In this document: positions 54,254 to 64,000 of the stretch, in pieces
Position numbering within the stretch: the first letter of the stretch is position 1
Layout of the letters: each line of letters opens with the position of its first letter
NCBI GenBank assembly: GCA_023264815.1
Contig: JAHFUZ010000012.1
Coordinates: 44,303-108,302 of the forward strand
Length of the DNA: 64,000 bases
DNA from: Arthrobacter sp.
GTDB lineage: Bacteria; Actinomycetota; Actinomycetes; Actinomycetales; Micrococcaceae
Direction: 5' to 3'
Position numbers and translations under genes: made by a program
The notes under the pieces: generated by a model
What the model was told of the DNA's origin: nothing
Databases searched by the model: none
Seen by the model: only the letters and a program-made list of their open reading frames with translations

Positions 54254-54945
54254 TGCTGGAAATCGAGAACCTGCAAACCGGCTACGGCCGCACCCAGGTA
54301 GTGTCCGGGGTGAGCATCACGGTCCCGGACGGAGCCGTCGTCTCTGTCCTGGGGCACAACGGCGCCGGCAAGACAACACTGCTGCGCGCCGTCGTCGGAC
54401 TCCTCAAACCCACGGCCGGACGCATCACGCTGGACGGGGAGGACATCTCAGCCCTCCGCCCGCACCAGCGGGTGGCACGTGGCATGGCCTATGTGCCGCA
54501 GGGGCAGCAGTCGTTCGGGCAGCTCTCCGTCATGGAGAACCTGCAGCTCATCGCGGACGGCCGCAGGAACGGCGCGGAACGCGTCGCGGAGGCGCTCGAC
54601 ATGTTTCCCGCGCTCCGGTCCTTGCTGGGCCGCCGGGCCGGGCTGCTGTCTGGCGGCCAGCGCCAGCAGCTGGCCATCGCACGGGCCCTGATCACCGGCC
54701 CGCGCCTGCTGATCCTGGACGAACCCACCGAAGGGATCCAGCCCAACGTTGTGGCCGACATCGAGGCGACCATCACGGGTCTGTCCCAGCGCAACGGCAT
54801 GAGCATCCTCCTGGTGGAGCAGCACATCGGCTTTGCCCTCCATGCCGCGGACAGCTACTACGTCCTCGCAGCCGGGAGAGTCTCCTCGTCGGGCGACGGC
54901 GGTGCCGGCTCGGCGGCCAGCGTGCGTCAGGCGATGCTCATCTGA
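54253..54945 (+). CDS. urtE: urea ABC transporter ATPase
   Basis: 230 residues, LivF-like. Walker A GHNGAGKTT, VPQGQQSFGQLSVMENLQL, signature LSGGQRQQL, Walker B LLILDEPTEGIQP. The last base of the urtD stop is its first base. Completes the urea importer; no urease genes are in the window. Confidence 0.94.
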   Translation: MLEIENLQTGYGRTQVVSGVSITVPDGAVVSVLGHNGAGKTTLLRAVVGLLKPTAGRITLDGEDISALRPHQRVARGMAYVPQGQQSFGQLSVMENLQLIADGRRNGAERVAEALDMFPALRSLLGRRAGLLSGGQRQQLAIARALITGPRLLILDEPTEGIQPNVVADIEATITGLSQRNGMSILLVEQHIGFALHAADSYYVLAAGRVSSSGDGGAGSAASVRQAMLI

Positions 54946-55101
54946 GTGGCACGCACGAGGTGCCGTTTTGCCGGTGGTCCACCGCCGGGCCGGGCAGGAA
55001 GATCGACGGGCCCTGTACAGTTCCGGGTCCACGTTCGATGCTGATACGTAGCGAATCGTTTTCAACTGGAGTGAGTCCACACAGCGAAGTGAGGAAGGCC
55101 C

Positions 55102-56997
55102 ATGCAGTTCCATCACTATGGTTACGTATCCGGGGACCCGAGGGTCCAGCCAGCAGCCGGCGTCGGCCTTAACCGCCCGGAAGAACTGCCTGACGACGTT
55201 GATGTGCTGATTGTGGGGTCAGGCCCCGCGGGCATGCTGGCGGCCGCACAGCTCTCCCGCTTTCCCGGGGTCACCACGCGCATCCTTGAACGCCGGGCCG
55301 GGCGCCTGGTCCTGGGCCAGGCGGACGGCATCCAGGCCCGCAGCGTGGAGACGTTCCAGGCGTTCGGCTTCGCCGAGCGGATCATCGCCGAGGCCTACCG
55401 GATCACCGAAATGGCGTTCTGGAAACCAGACCCTGCAGATCACTCCCGCATCATCCGGGCCGCCCGCACGCAGGACGATCCCCACGGCATCAGCGAGTTC
55501 CCACACCTGATCGTCAACCAGGCCCGCGTGCTGGACTACTTCGCCGAGTACATGGCGAACTCTCCTGCCCGGATGAAGCCGGACTACGGCTACGAGTTCC
55601 GCCGCCTGGAAGTCGGCGGCGGAGAATACCCGGTCACCGTGACCCTCCTCCACACCAACGGCCAGCACGAGGGCCAGGAACGCGTGGTGCGGGCCAAGTA
55701 CGTTGTGGGGGCCGACGGTGCGCGCAGCAAAGTGCGCGAATCCATCGGTTGCACCATGGCCGGCGACCAGGCCCATCACGCGTGGGGCGTGATGGACGTC
55801 CTCGCCGTCACAGACTTCCCCGACATCCGGACCAAATGCGCCATCCAGTCCGGCTCCGGCGGGAGCATCCTGCTGATCCCGCGCGAAGGCGGGCACCTCT
55901 TCCGCATGTACGTTGACCTCGGCGAGGTTGCCGAAGCCGACCGCAAAGCCGTGCGGGCCACCACCATCGACCAGATCATCGCCCACGCGAACGCCATCCT
56001 GCACCCCTACACCCTGGACGTCCGGAACGTCGCGTGGCACAGCGTGTACGAAGTGGCCCACCGCCTCACCGACAGGTTCGACGACGTCCTGCCGGAGGAG
56101 CGTGCCACCCGCACGCCCCGGGTGTTCATCATGGGCGACGCCTGCCATACGCACAGTGCCAAGGCCGGCCAGGGCATGAACGTCTCCCTGCAGGACGGCT
56201 TCAACCTCGGCTGGAAGCTGGGCCACGTGTTGGAGGGACGAAGCCCCGAAAGCCTGCTTACCACCTACTCCGCCGAGCGCCAGGTGGTGGCCAAGGCCCT
56301 GATCGACTTCGACAAAGTCTGGTCAACCATGATGGCCAAAAAGCCCGAGGAATTTGAGAGCCCGTCCGAGCTGGAGGACTTCTACGTGCGCACCGCCGAG
56401 TTCCCCGCCGGCTTCATGACCCAGTACGCACCTTCCATCCTCACCGCCGAAGCCACACACCAGGAGCTGGCTGCCGGCTTCCCCATCGGGAAACGGTTCA
56501 AGTCCGCGCCGGTGCGGCGGGTCTGCGACACCAACCCCATGCAGCTGGGCCATCACGCCACCGCTGATGGCCGCTGGCGGATCTACGTCTTCGCGGACGC
56601 GGCCCGTCCGTCAGGAGGTGAGCAGGCCCCCTCGCCCACCACGGAGCTGGCCGAGTGGCTCGCGAACTCGCCCGAATCACCGCTGGCCGCAACGCCGTCG
56701 GGCGCTGACCCTGACGCATGGTTCGACGTGAAGGTCATCTACCAGCAGGACCACACGCAGGTGGACCTCGGCGCGGTGCCGGCGGTCTTCAAACCGCACG
56801 TTGGGCCGTTCCGGCTGATGGATTACGAGAAGGTTTACGCCACCGATCCGCAGGCTGACATCTTCGAGCTGCGGGGGCTGGACCGCGGTGGCGTGGTGGT
56901 GGTGGTGCGGCCGGACCAGTACGTGGCGAACGTACAGCCACTGACGGCGACGGCGGAGCTCGCCGCCTTTTTCAGGCCCCTCCTCAGCGCCACGTGA
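55102..56997 (+). CDS. mobA: FAD-dependent 3-hydroxybenzoate 4-monooxygenase
   Basis: 631 residues. FAD GxGxxG in VLIVGSGPAGMLAAAQLSRF, DG fingerprint VVGADGARSKVRESIG, GD motif RVFIMGDACHTHSAKAGQGMNVSLQDGFNLGWKL, and a C-terminal thioredoxin-like domain from about 460. MQFHHYGYVSGDPRVQ at the start and overall length match 3-hydroxybenzoate 4-monooxygenase, which makes protocatechuate for the beta-ketoadipate route. Phenol 2-monooxygenase is a close alternative. No ring-cleavage gene adjoins. Confidence 0.85.
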   Translation: MQFHHYGYVSGDPRVQPAAGVGLNRPEELPDDVDVLIVGSGPAGMLAAAQLSRFPGVTTRILERRAGRLVLGQADGIQARSVETFQAFGFAERIIAEAYRITEMAFWKPDPADHSRIIRAARTQDDPHGISEFPHLIVNQARVLDYFAEYMANSPARMKPDYGYEFRRLEVGGGEYPVTVTLLHTNGQHEGQERVVRAKYVVGADGARSKVRESIGCTMAGDQAHHAWGVMDVLAVTDFPDIRTKCAIQSGSGGSILLIPREGGHLFRMYVDLGEVAEADRKAVRATTIDQIIAHANAILHPYTLDVRNVAWHSVYEVAHRLTDRFDDVLPEERATRTPRVFIMGDACHTHSAKAGQGMNVSLQDGFNLGWKLGHVLEGRSPESLLTTYSAERQVVAKALIDFDKVWSTMMAKKPEEFESPSELEDFYVRTAEFPAGFMTQYAPSILTAEATHQELAAGFPIGKRFKSAPVRRVCDTNPMQLGHHATADGRWRIYVFADAARPSGGEQAPSPTTELAEWLANSPESPLAATPSGADPDAWFDVKVIYQQDHTQVDLGAVPAVFKPHVGPFRLMDYEKVYATDPQADIFELRGLDRGGVVVVVRPDQYVANVQPLTATAELAAFFRPLLSAT

Positions 56998-57049
56998 GGT
57001 AGCCCCGCCAAAGGTTCCGTTTAGGTGCTGTGTACTAGCATGGGATTTC

Positions 57050-59305
57050 ATGGCTGAACAAGAAGACACGCGGCGAACCTTGGACGAAGCACCGAAAGTA
57101 CTGGTCCCACGCAGTCAGCTCGGCGGCACAGACCGCAAACGCGGCCCACAGGAATTCGAGAACCGGCCACCGGTTTCCAGCCAGGAACTGAGCCGCGGAC
57201 CTGCCGAACTCGTCGAGGAACCCAAGCCGAAAGTCAACTGGCGCGTGTTCGTCATCGCCTCCATCATCATCATCGCGTTCTCCGTATGGGCCATGCTGGT
57301 CCCCGCGAACGCACAGTCCACCATGAAGACCGTGGTGGCGTGGATCGCAGAGAACCTCGGCTGGTTCTACGTCCTCACCGTCACCGTGGTGATCGGGTTT
57401 GTGCTGTGGGTTGCGCTGTCCAAGGAAGGCTCAGTCCGCCTCGGCCCTGACCACTCCCGGCCACAGTACAAGCTCTTCACCTGGGTGGCCATGCTGTTCG
57501 CCGCCGGCGTGGGCATCGACATGCTCTTCTACTCGGTCACCGGACCTATCACCCAATACATGATGCCGCCGGTGGGTGACGGCCAGACGCCGGCCGCCGC
57601 CCAGGACGCCGTGGTGTGGACCATGTTCCACTACGGCATCGCGGGCTGGGCCATGTACTCGCTCTTGGGTATGGCCATGGGCTATTTCGCCTACCGGTGG
57701 GGCATGCCGCTGTCCATCCGCGCCGCCCTGTACCCGCTGCTGGGCAAACGCGTCCGCGGCGGGATCGGCGACACCATCGACATCGTCACCCTGGTGGGCA
57801 CCGTCTTCGGCGTGGCCACGTCCATGGGCATCGGCGTGGTGCTCCTCAACGTCGGCTTCTCCATCCTCTTCGGGCTGCCGGAGGGCCTGGCGCTGCAGAT
57901 CGCCCTGGTGATTGTGGCCGTCGTCCTCACCATCGCCGCGTGCACGTCCGGCGTGGACAAAGGGATCCGCTGGATCTCCGAGCTGAACATCTGGAGCGCT
58001 GCAGCGATGCTCCTGTACATCCTGGCTACCGGCCAGACCTCCTTCCTGCTCAACTCCATGGTGGAGAACATCGGCCGGTTCCTCTTCACCCTGCCGGACC
58101 GCACGCTGCAGACCTTCGCCTACGAGGACGGCGGCTCGGAGTGGATGGCCGGCTGGACCCTGTTCTTCTGGGCCTTCTGGCTGGCCTGGGGCCCGTTCGT
58201 AGGCCTCTTCCTGGCCCGCATTTCGCGCGGCCGCACGCTGCGGGAGTTCGTCATCGCCGCCATCACCGCCCCGGTGCTGTGCGACTTCCTTATTGTGAGC
58301 ATCTTCGGCAACAGCGCCATGCATGAGGTCCTGAACGGGAATGCGGAGTTCGCCCAGCTCGCCATGGACAGCCCCGAGGAAGGCTGGTACGCCCTGCTGA
58401 ACATGTTCCCTGGCGCCGGCTTCCTGATCGGCCTGGGCACCCTGTCCGGCATGCTGTTCTACCTCACCAGCGCCAACTCCGGCGCCATGGTGATGTCCAA
58501 CTTCTCCTCCACCATCCCCGATCCCTCGCAGGACGGCGCCAAATGGCTGCGGATCTTTTGGGCGATCCTTACCGCGGTGCTGACCATCGCGATGCTGGTG
58601 GCTGGCGGCGTCACCACCATGGAGTACGCCACGCTCATCTTCGCCCTGCCGGTGACGGTCATCGCCTGGCTGGTGATGGCCTCCTTCTCGAAGGCGCTGC
58701 GCATGGAGCGCGCCGAACGCGAAGGGCAGGTCCTGCGCAGGCAGTCGACGGCGGCGCACGGCGGACTGGTGCCGGACCGCACCTGGCGGCAGCGGCTTGC
58801 CGGGATGCGCTCCTACCCGTCCAAGAAGCAGGTGGCCCAATTCATGGAGCGCGTTGTGCAGCCGGCGCTCGCCGACGTGCTGAGGGAATTCAAGAAACAG
58901 GGCTACGAGGCCACCCTGGACATCGTTCCCAACGAGGAAGCCAACATCTCCAGCTACGCCCTGGTGGTCAGCATCCCGGGCCACCGCGACTTCCACTACA
59001 CGGTGCAGGCCGTTGAGGCGCCGGTGCCCATGTTCGGCGGGCGCATGTCCCGCGAAACGGACGTCTACTACCGCGTGGAAGTGTTTGCCCAGACGGGCTC
59101 CGAGGGCTACGACCTGATGGGCGTCACGCACCAGCAGATCATCGACGACGTCCTGGACCGCTACGAGGCCCACCTGGGGTTCCTGACCTACTCCACCCAG
59201 CACGACTACGCCTCGGTGCTCACGCCTCCGATGCCGCCCGCCACGGGCTCCATCGCCGTCGTCAAACCTCCGGCAGGCGCTGAGGACGCGGCCGCCCGGG
59301 AGTGA
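57050..59305 (+). CDS. BCCT-family betaine/carnitine/choline transporter
   Basis: 751 residues. A 65-residue hydrophilic N-terminus, then 12 membrane segments with the BCCT signatures GVGIDMLFYSVTGP and WTLFFWAFWLAWGPFVGLFLARISRGRT, then a roughly 180-residue cytosolic C-terminal domain (PSKKQVAQFMERVVQPALADVLREF to HLGFLTYSTQHDYAS) as in BetT-like osmosensing members. Sodium- or proton-coupled uptake of quaternary amines for osmoprotection or carbon and nitrogen. Follows mobA by 52 bases in the same direction. Confidence 0.92.
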   Translation: MAEQEDTRRTLDEAPKVLVPRSQLGGTDRKRGPQEFENRPPVSSQELSRGPAELVEEPKPKVNWRVFVIASIIIIAFSVWAMLVPANAQSTMKTVVAWIAENLGWFYVLTVTVVIGFVLWVALSKEGSVRLGPDHSRPQYKLFTWVAMLFAAGVGIDMLFYSVTGPITQYMMPPVGDGQTPAAAQDAVVWTMFHYGIAGWAMYSLLGMAMGYFAYRWGMPLSIRAALYPLLGKRVRGGIGDTIDIVTLVGTVFGVATSMGIGVVLLNVGFSILFGLPEGLALQIALVIVAVVLTIAACTSGVDKGIRWISELNIWSAAAMLLYILATGQTSFLLNSMVENIGRFLFTLPDRTLQTFAYEDGGSEWMAGWTLFFWAFWLAWGPFVGLFLARISRGRTLREFVIAAITAPVLCDFLIVSIFGNSAMHEVLNGNAEFAQLAMDSPEEGWYALLNMFPGAGFLIGLGTLSGMLFYLTSANSGAMVMSNFSSTIPDPSQDGAKWLRIFWAILTAVLTIAMLVAGGVTTMEYATLIFALPVTVIAWLVMASFSKALRMERAEREGQVLRRQSTAAHGGLVPDRTWRQRLAGMRSYPSKKQVAQFMERVVQPALADVLREFKKQGYEATLDIVPNEEANISSYALVVSIPGHRDFHYTVQAVEAPVPMFGGRMSRETDVYYRVEVFAQTGSEGYDLMGVTHQQIIDDVLDRYEAHLGFLTYSTQHDYASVLTPPMPPATGSIAVVKPPAGAEDAAARE

Positions 59306-59339
59306 TGCCGGCGCAGGCCGGCCACCCGCCGTCGGGCGT

Positions 59340-60197
59340 TCAGCTGATGAGTTCCCGCGCCGTCCGGTGGTCGGCGGCCGGGTAGACACCCAGGATGCGC
59401 ACTTCGGTGGTGAAGAACTCCAGCTCCTCCAGGGCCAGCCGCAGCGGCGTGTCCTCGGGGTGGCCCTCAACGTCCACCATGAACATGGTGGCGGCGAACT
59501 CGTCGCCCACCATGTAGCTTTCGAGCCGGGTCATGTTCACGCCGTTCGTGGCGAAGCCGCCCAGCGCCTTGTAGAGCGCGGAGGGAACGTTGCGGACGCG
59601 GAACACGAAGCTCGTCACGGCGGGGCCGGACAGTTCCTCCCGGGTGGGCAGGTTCTTTTCACGGGCCAGCACCACAAAGCGGGTGGTGTTGGAGGGATCG
59701 TCCTCCACCCGTGAGGCCAGCACCTCGAGGCCGTAGATCTCGGCGGCCAGCGGGGGAGCGAGGGAAAGCTTCGTGGGGTCGTTCCATTCCCGGACTTCGC
59801 GCGCGGAGCCGGCGGTGTCACCGGCAATCACGGGCCGGAGCCCGGCGTCGCGGATCAGGCGGCGGCACTGGCCCAGCGCGTGGATGTGGCTGTGGACTTC
59901 GGTGGCCGCCTCGATGGTGGCCCCCGGGATGCCCAGCAGGTCGAAGTGGATGGGCAGGAAGAACTCGCCCACGATCTGCAGGTGCGACTGCGGGAGCAGG
60001 ATGTGGATGTCCGCCACCCGGCCGGCAATCGAGTTCTCGATGGGGATCATGGCCAGTTCGGCCTCACCGGCGGAAACCAGTTCGAAGGCGTCCTCGAAGC
60101 TGGCGCACGGAACGCTCTCCATCCCTGGGAACATTTGCTGACACGCGATATTGGAGTTGGCGCCGGGCTCACCCTGGTACGCAATCTTTTGGGCCAT
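59340..60197 (-). CDS. pheA: prephenate dehydratase
   Basis: 285 residues. Prephenate dehydratase domain: KIAYQGEPGANSNIACQQMFP, IPIENSIAGRV, the catalytic TRF motif in NTTRFVVLAREK; C-terminal ACT domain SFVFRVRNVPSALYKALGGFATNGVNMTRLESYMVG for phenylalanine feedback. Standalone actinobacterial type, not fused to chorismate mutase. ATG 60197 chosen because it begins the MAQKIAYQGEPG start. Divergent from gdhA. Confidence 0.93.
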   Translation of the reverse strand: MAQKIAYQGEPGANSNIACQQMFPGMESVPCASFEDAFELVSAGEAELAMIPIENSIAGRVADIHILLPQSHLQIVGEFFLPIHFDLLGIPGATIEAATEVHSHIHALGQCRRLIRDAGLRPVIAGDTAGSAREVREWNDPTKLSLAPPLAAEIYGLEVLASRVEDDPSNTTRFVVLAREKNLPTREELSGPAVTSFVFRVRNVPSALYKALGGFATNGVNMTRLESYMVGDEFAATMFMVDVEGHPEDTPLRLALEELEFFTTEVRILGVYPAADHRTARELIS

Positions 60198-61682
<1,485 letters not shown>

Positions 61683-61702
61683 CACCATTAACACGTGTAA
61701 CA

Positions 61703-61742
61703 CCAGCGGCCACGGACCCACATGAGGGTCCGTGGCCGCTGG
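61703..61742 (+). terminator. gdhA terminator hairpin
   Basis: CCAGCGGCCACGGACCC, loop ACATGA, GGGTCCGTGGCCGCTGG: a perfect 17-bp stem 20 bases after the gdhA stop. No U-tract follows, as is common for actinobacterial terminators. Confidence 0.85.
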
Positions 61743-61857
61743 CCGTTGTGGCCTCAAGTGTGGCTGTGGCGCGAAACAGATAATTAAGATTCCTGCCAAG
61801 TAATCTGCCCGACTCCCGTGTGCCTGTGATTCGTGTGCCGGTGACTGAAACGTTGAT

Positions 61858-61873
61858 TTAACCGGCCCGAAAC
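61858..61873 (+). promoter_or_regulatory. candidate GlnR box upstream of amt
   Basis: TTAAC-N6-GAAAC at 61858-61873, matching the GTnAC-N6-GAAAC GlnR pattern except one base, with an additional GAAAC 7 bases downstream and GTGACTGAAAC just upstream. It is in the 336-base gene-free stretch 61683-62018 that otherwise holds only the gdhA hairpin. Confidence 0.45.
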
Positions 61874-62018
61874 CCACCGCGAAACTGTCGCCATACAGTT
61901 GGAATCAGACGGCAATAGCTGCCCTCCGATGAACGTGGTACTGACTCCGCGTCCCTCCTCCGGAGTGGTTTTGACGGGCAATTTCCGTTCTCTCTTCGCA
62001 TCACGAAAGGGGTTTCCC

Positions 62019-63308
62019 ATGGACTCGGGAAATGTCGCTTGGATTCTGGCCAGCTCCGCGCTGGTCTGTATGATGATCCCCGCCCTGGCCCTGTTTTACG
62101 GGGGCATGGTGGGGTCGCGCCGCATTCTCAACATGATGATGATGTGCTTTGGTGGTGCCAGCCTGGTGGCGGTGCTCTGGGCACTCTTTGGTTACTCAAT
62201 GGCTTTCGGAAATTCGGTGGGCGGCCTGGGCCTGATCGGTGACATCACCGAATTCCCCGGCATGGGCCAGTTGCTCGCCGCCGATGAGGCAGCATCCATT
62301 CCTGTGGTGCTTTTCGCGGCCTTCCAGCTGTTTTTTGCGTGTGTCACCACGGCCCTGGTTGCGGGAGCGGCAGCCGGGCGCATGAAGTTCGGCGCGTGGA
62401 TGCTGTTCGCCGGAATCTGGGCCACGGCCGTCTACTTTCCCATCGCGCACTGGGTGTTCGCATTCTCCTCGGCCGATGGCAGCGTCACCGGCGGCTGGAT
62501 CGCCAGCGGCATCAAGGCCATCGACTTCGCCGGCGGAACAGCGGTTCACATGAACGCCGGTGCTGCGGCCCTCGCCCTGGCTCTGGTCCTGGGCAAGAGC
62601 TCCGGCTGGCCCAAGATGGAGCACACCAAGCCGCACAGCCGGCCGCTGGTGCTGGTGGGTGCCGGCCTGCTGTGGGTAGGCTGGTTTGGCTTCAACGCCG
62701 GTTCGGCTCTTTCTGCAGGACAGTCCGCCTCCGTGGTCTTCCTGAACACGGCCGTGGCGGCGTCTGCCGGTCTCCTCGCCTGGGCCCTCGTTGAGCGGCT
62801 CCGGCACGGCGCAGCTACGAGCATGGGTGCAGCGTCCGGCCTGATTTCTGCCTTGGTTTCCATCACCCCGGCCTGTGGTGCTGTCAGCCCGCTGGGGGCC
62901 CTGGCCATCGGCGCCATCGCCGGCGCAGTCTGCTCGCTGGCCATCGAACTGAAGTTCCGCCTTGGTTTCGACGATTCACTCGACGTGGTTGGTGTCCACC
63001 TTGTGGGCGGCATCCTGGGCACCCTGCTGATCGGCCTGTTCGCTACGGACGCGGCGCCCAATGCCGTCAGCGGCCTGTTCTACGGTGGCGGTGTTGAGCT
63101 GCTGGGTGTCCAATCGCTGGCTACAGTGACTGTCCTTGTGTACTCGTTCGGGATCACCTGGATCCTGGCCAAGGTCCTCGACAAGACCATCGGCCTGCGC
63201 ATCAAGCCCGAGGACGAAATGCGCGGCATCGACATCGCAGCCCACTCGGAGCTTGCCTACCTGACCGACGAAGATCCTGTGGAGCTCGGCTCGCCGCAGC
63301 GCGCCTGA
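62019..63308 (+). CDS. amt: ammonium transporter
   Basis: 429 residues, 11 membrane segments. LFYGGMVGSRRILNMMMMCF, twin pore histidines in GGTAVHMNAGAAALALALVLG and DVVGVHLVGGILGTLLIGLF, and the Amt signature around SLDVVGVHLVGG. No glnK follows in this window. ATG 62019 with GAAAGGGG upstream. Confidence 0.95.
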   Translation: MDSGNVAWILASSALVCMMIPALALFYGGMVGSRRILNMMMMCFGGASLVAVLWALFGYSMAFGNSVGGLGLIGDITEFPGMGQLLAADEAASIPVVLFAAFQLFFACVTTALVAGAAAGRMKFGAWMLFAGIWATAVYFPIAHWVFAFSSADGSVTGGWIASGIKAIDFAGGTAVHMNAGAAALALALVLGKSSGWPKMEHTKPHSRPLVLVGAGLLWVGWFGFNAGSALSAGQSASVVFLNTAVAASAGLLAWALVERLRHGAATSMGAASGLISALVSITPACGAVSPLGALAIGAIAGAVCSLAIELKFRLGFDDSLDVVGVHLVGGILGTLLIGLFATDAAPNAVSGLFYGGGVELLGVQSLATVTVLVYSFGITWILAKVLDKTIGLRIKPEDEMRGIDIAAHSELAYLTDEDPVELGSPQRA

Positions 63309-63326
63309 GTCCAGCACAAACCTGAT

Positions 63327-63361
63327 GTTCAGGTGCTAGTGCAGTGCACCAGCACCTGAAC
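63327..63361. terminator. amt terminator hairpin
   Basis: GTTCAGGTGCT and AGCACCTGAAC, 11-bp perfect stem, 13-base loop, 19 bases after the amt stop. Likely bidirectional. Confidence 0.75.
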
Positions 63362-63373
63362 AACAACAAGGAG

Positions 63374-63403
63374 TCCGGGTCAGCGTTGGGGCGCTGACCC
63401 GGA
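63374..63403 (-). terminator. HNH gene terminator hairpin
   Basis: TCCGGGTCAGCG, loop TTGGGG, CGCTGACCCGGA: 12-bp perfect stem, about 50 bases after the stop of the convergent DUF222/HNH gene. Confidence 0.7.
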
Positions 63404-63455
63404 TCGCGAGTCCGGCCGTGGGCCGAACTGCGGACCGGTGCCGGCGCACGCTGGC

Positions 63456-64000
63456 TTATAGTTCCGTGGTTCGGCCCACAGTCGTGAGTGCAGCCCAAAG
63501 CGGAAAGGGATCCGGCGGAAGGTTCCGGTCCCGGAGGGCATAGTCCGGGAATTGCCCATTGTCCGTACACTCCTCACCTGGCAGGGGGTAGCCCGACGTC
63601 GGGCCGGCCAGCCCGGGATTACCGTGAGCTCCGGCATCAAACTTTGGTTGCGGCCAGGTGGGTGGTTCCCAGTCGGGGTGTTCGCTGGGGTAGTGGCGGC
63701 CGGTGGGTGATGTCCAGCCGGGTGGTTGGGTGGGGCTTGCTGCGGTGGGTGTCCAGGCGGTGGCGTGTTTGAGTCCGTGGTGCCGTTTGCAGGGCTGGCC
63801 GAGATTTGAGATCCCGGTGGTTCCGCCGTTGGCCCAGGCGAGGAGGTGGTCGGCGTCGTTGTCCAGGGACGGGTTGGAACAGCCGGGGAACGGGCATTTG
63901 CCGTCCCGGAGGCGGAGCCATTGGCGCATGGCTTTGGGGATCCGGTAGCTGGACCGGCCGATCTCCAGCGGTGCACCGTCGCGGGGGTCGGTCAGGACCC
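63456..64000 (-). CDS. DUF222/HNH endonuclease (3' part only)
   Basis: The frame is open to the right edge. HNH domain: CPFPGCSNPSLDNDADHLLAWANGGTTGISNLGQPCKRHHGLKH, preceded by PLEIGRSSYRIPKAMRQWL typical of the DUF222 family. Then a Pro/Trp-rich tail of about 90 residues ends at 63456. DUF222/HNH genes are multicopy in Arthrobacter and of unknown role. The DUF222 half lies outside the window. Confidence 0.85.
   Translation of the reverse strand, partial: VLTDPRDGAPLEIGRSSYRIPKAMRQWLRLRDGKCPFPGCSNPSLDNDADHLLAWANGGTTGISNLGQPCKRHHGLKHATAWTPTAASPTQPPGWTSPTGRHYPSEHPDWEPPTWPQPKFDAGAHGNPGLAGPTSGYPLPGEECTDNGQFPDYALRDRNLPPDPFPLWAALTTVGRTTEL

Noticed and set aside
50081..54945. Branched-chain amino-acid (Liv) transporter
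   Set aside because: UrtA-type YPVQYEG, UrtD AHGQKQW motif and the five-gene order fit urea transport better.

Overview
This is a 64-kb stretch of a high-GC actinobacterial chromosome. GC-biased codon use, many GTG starts and ATGA gene overlaps, a dnaK-grpE-dnaJ-hspR operon with HspR inverted repeats, SAM-IV and TPP riboswitches, an Mrp antiporter with fused A and B subunits and a DUF222/HNH gene all point to Micrococcaceae, most likely Arthrobacter or Pseudarthrobacter. No rRNA, tRNA, CRISPR array, prophage or classical transposase was found. Almost all of it is ordinary chromosomal gene content.

Layout. 1-5 kb: 3' part of dcd, a DUF559/AbiEi-like gene bracketed by palindromic repeats, a KhtTU-type K+/H+ antiporter pair and an MFS exporter. 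5-12 kb: a complete mrpA(B)CDEFG Na+/H+ antiporter operon and a DUF4235 protein. 12-15.5 kb: a TPP riboswitch with a visible SD-sequestering hairpin and the ykoEDC thiamine ECF transporter. 15.3-17 kb: a decayed penicillin-acylase/GNAT fusion. 17-20 kb: an XRE-MurA-like fusion and a second DUF559 gene, again bracketed by its own repeat pair. 20-24.8 kb: YbdK ligase, a Tat-exported GH26-like protein, a membrane protein, and the lysE/lysG pair. 24.8-27 kb: a SAM-IV riboswitch controlling DUF1737-rhodanese-metZ. 27-37.5 kb: a GH26-like/OpgC fusion, a thiolase, PPOX, NUDIX, pabC, cardiolipin synthase, a kinase-PabB fusion and a low-molecular-weight phosphatase. 37.5-44.8 kb: an RhtB exporter, a VapBC toxin-antitoxin pair with a perfect operator, a methyltransferase, marR/MMPL, and an epimerase/tetR pair with repeated operators. 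45-49.8 kb: the heat-shock operon. 50-55 kb: urtABCDE urea transporter. 55-63.3 kb: 3-hydroxybenzoate 4-monooxygenase, a BCCT transporter, pheA, gdhA and amt. The right edge is the 3' part of a DUF222/HNH gene.

The genes group into themes: pH and ion homeostasis (khtTU, mrp), cofactor supply (thiamine uptake; p-aminobenzoate from pabB and pabC), sulfur amino acids, nitrogen supply (urt, gdhA, amt, with possible GlnR-type GAAAC elements) and proteostasis.

The strongest unexplained signal is that both DUF559 (Vsr-like nuclease-fold) genes, 17 kb apart, have a matched pair of long palindromic repeats, one copy 75-80 bp upstream of the start and the other overlapping the stop codon. The two pairs differ in sequence from each other. 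This looks like a small nuclease-linked mobile or repeat-maintenance unit and should be tested genome-wide.
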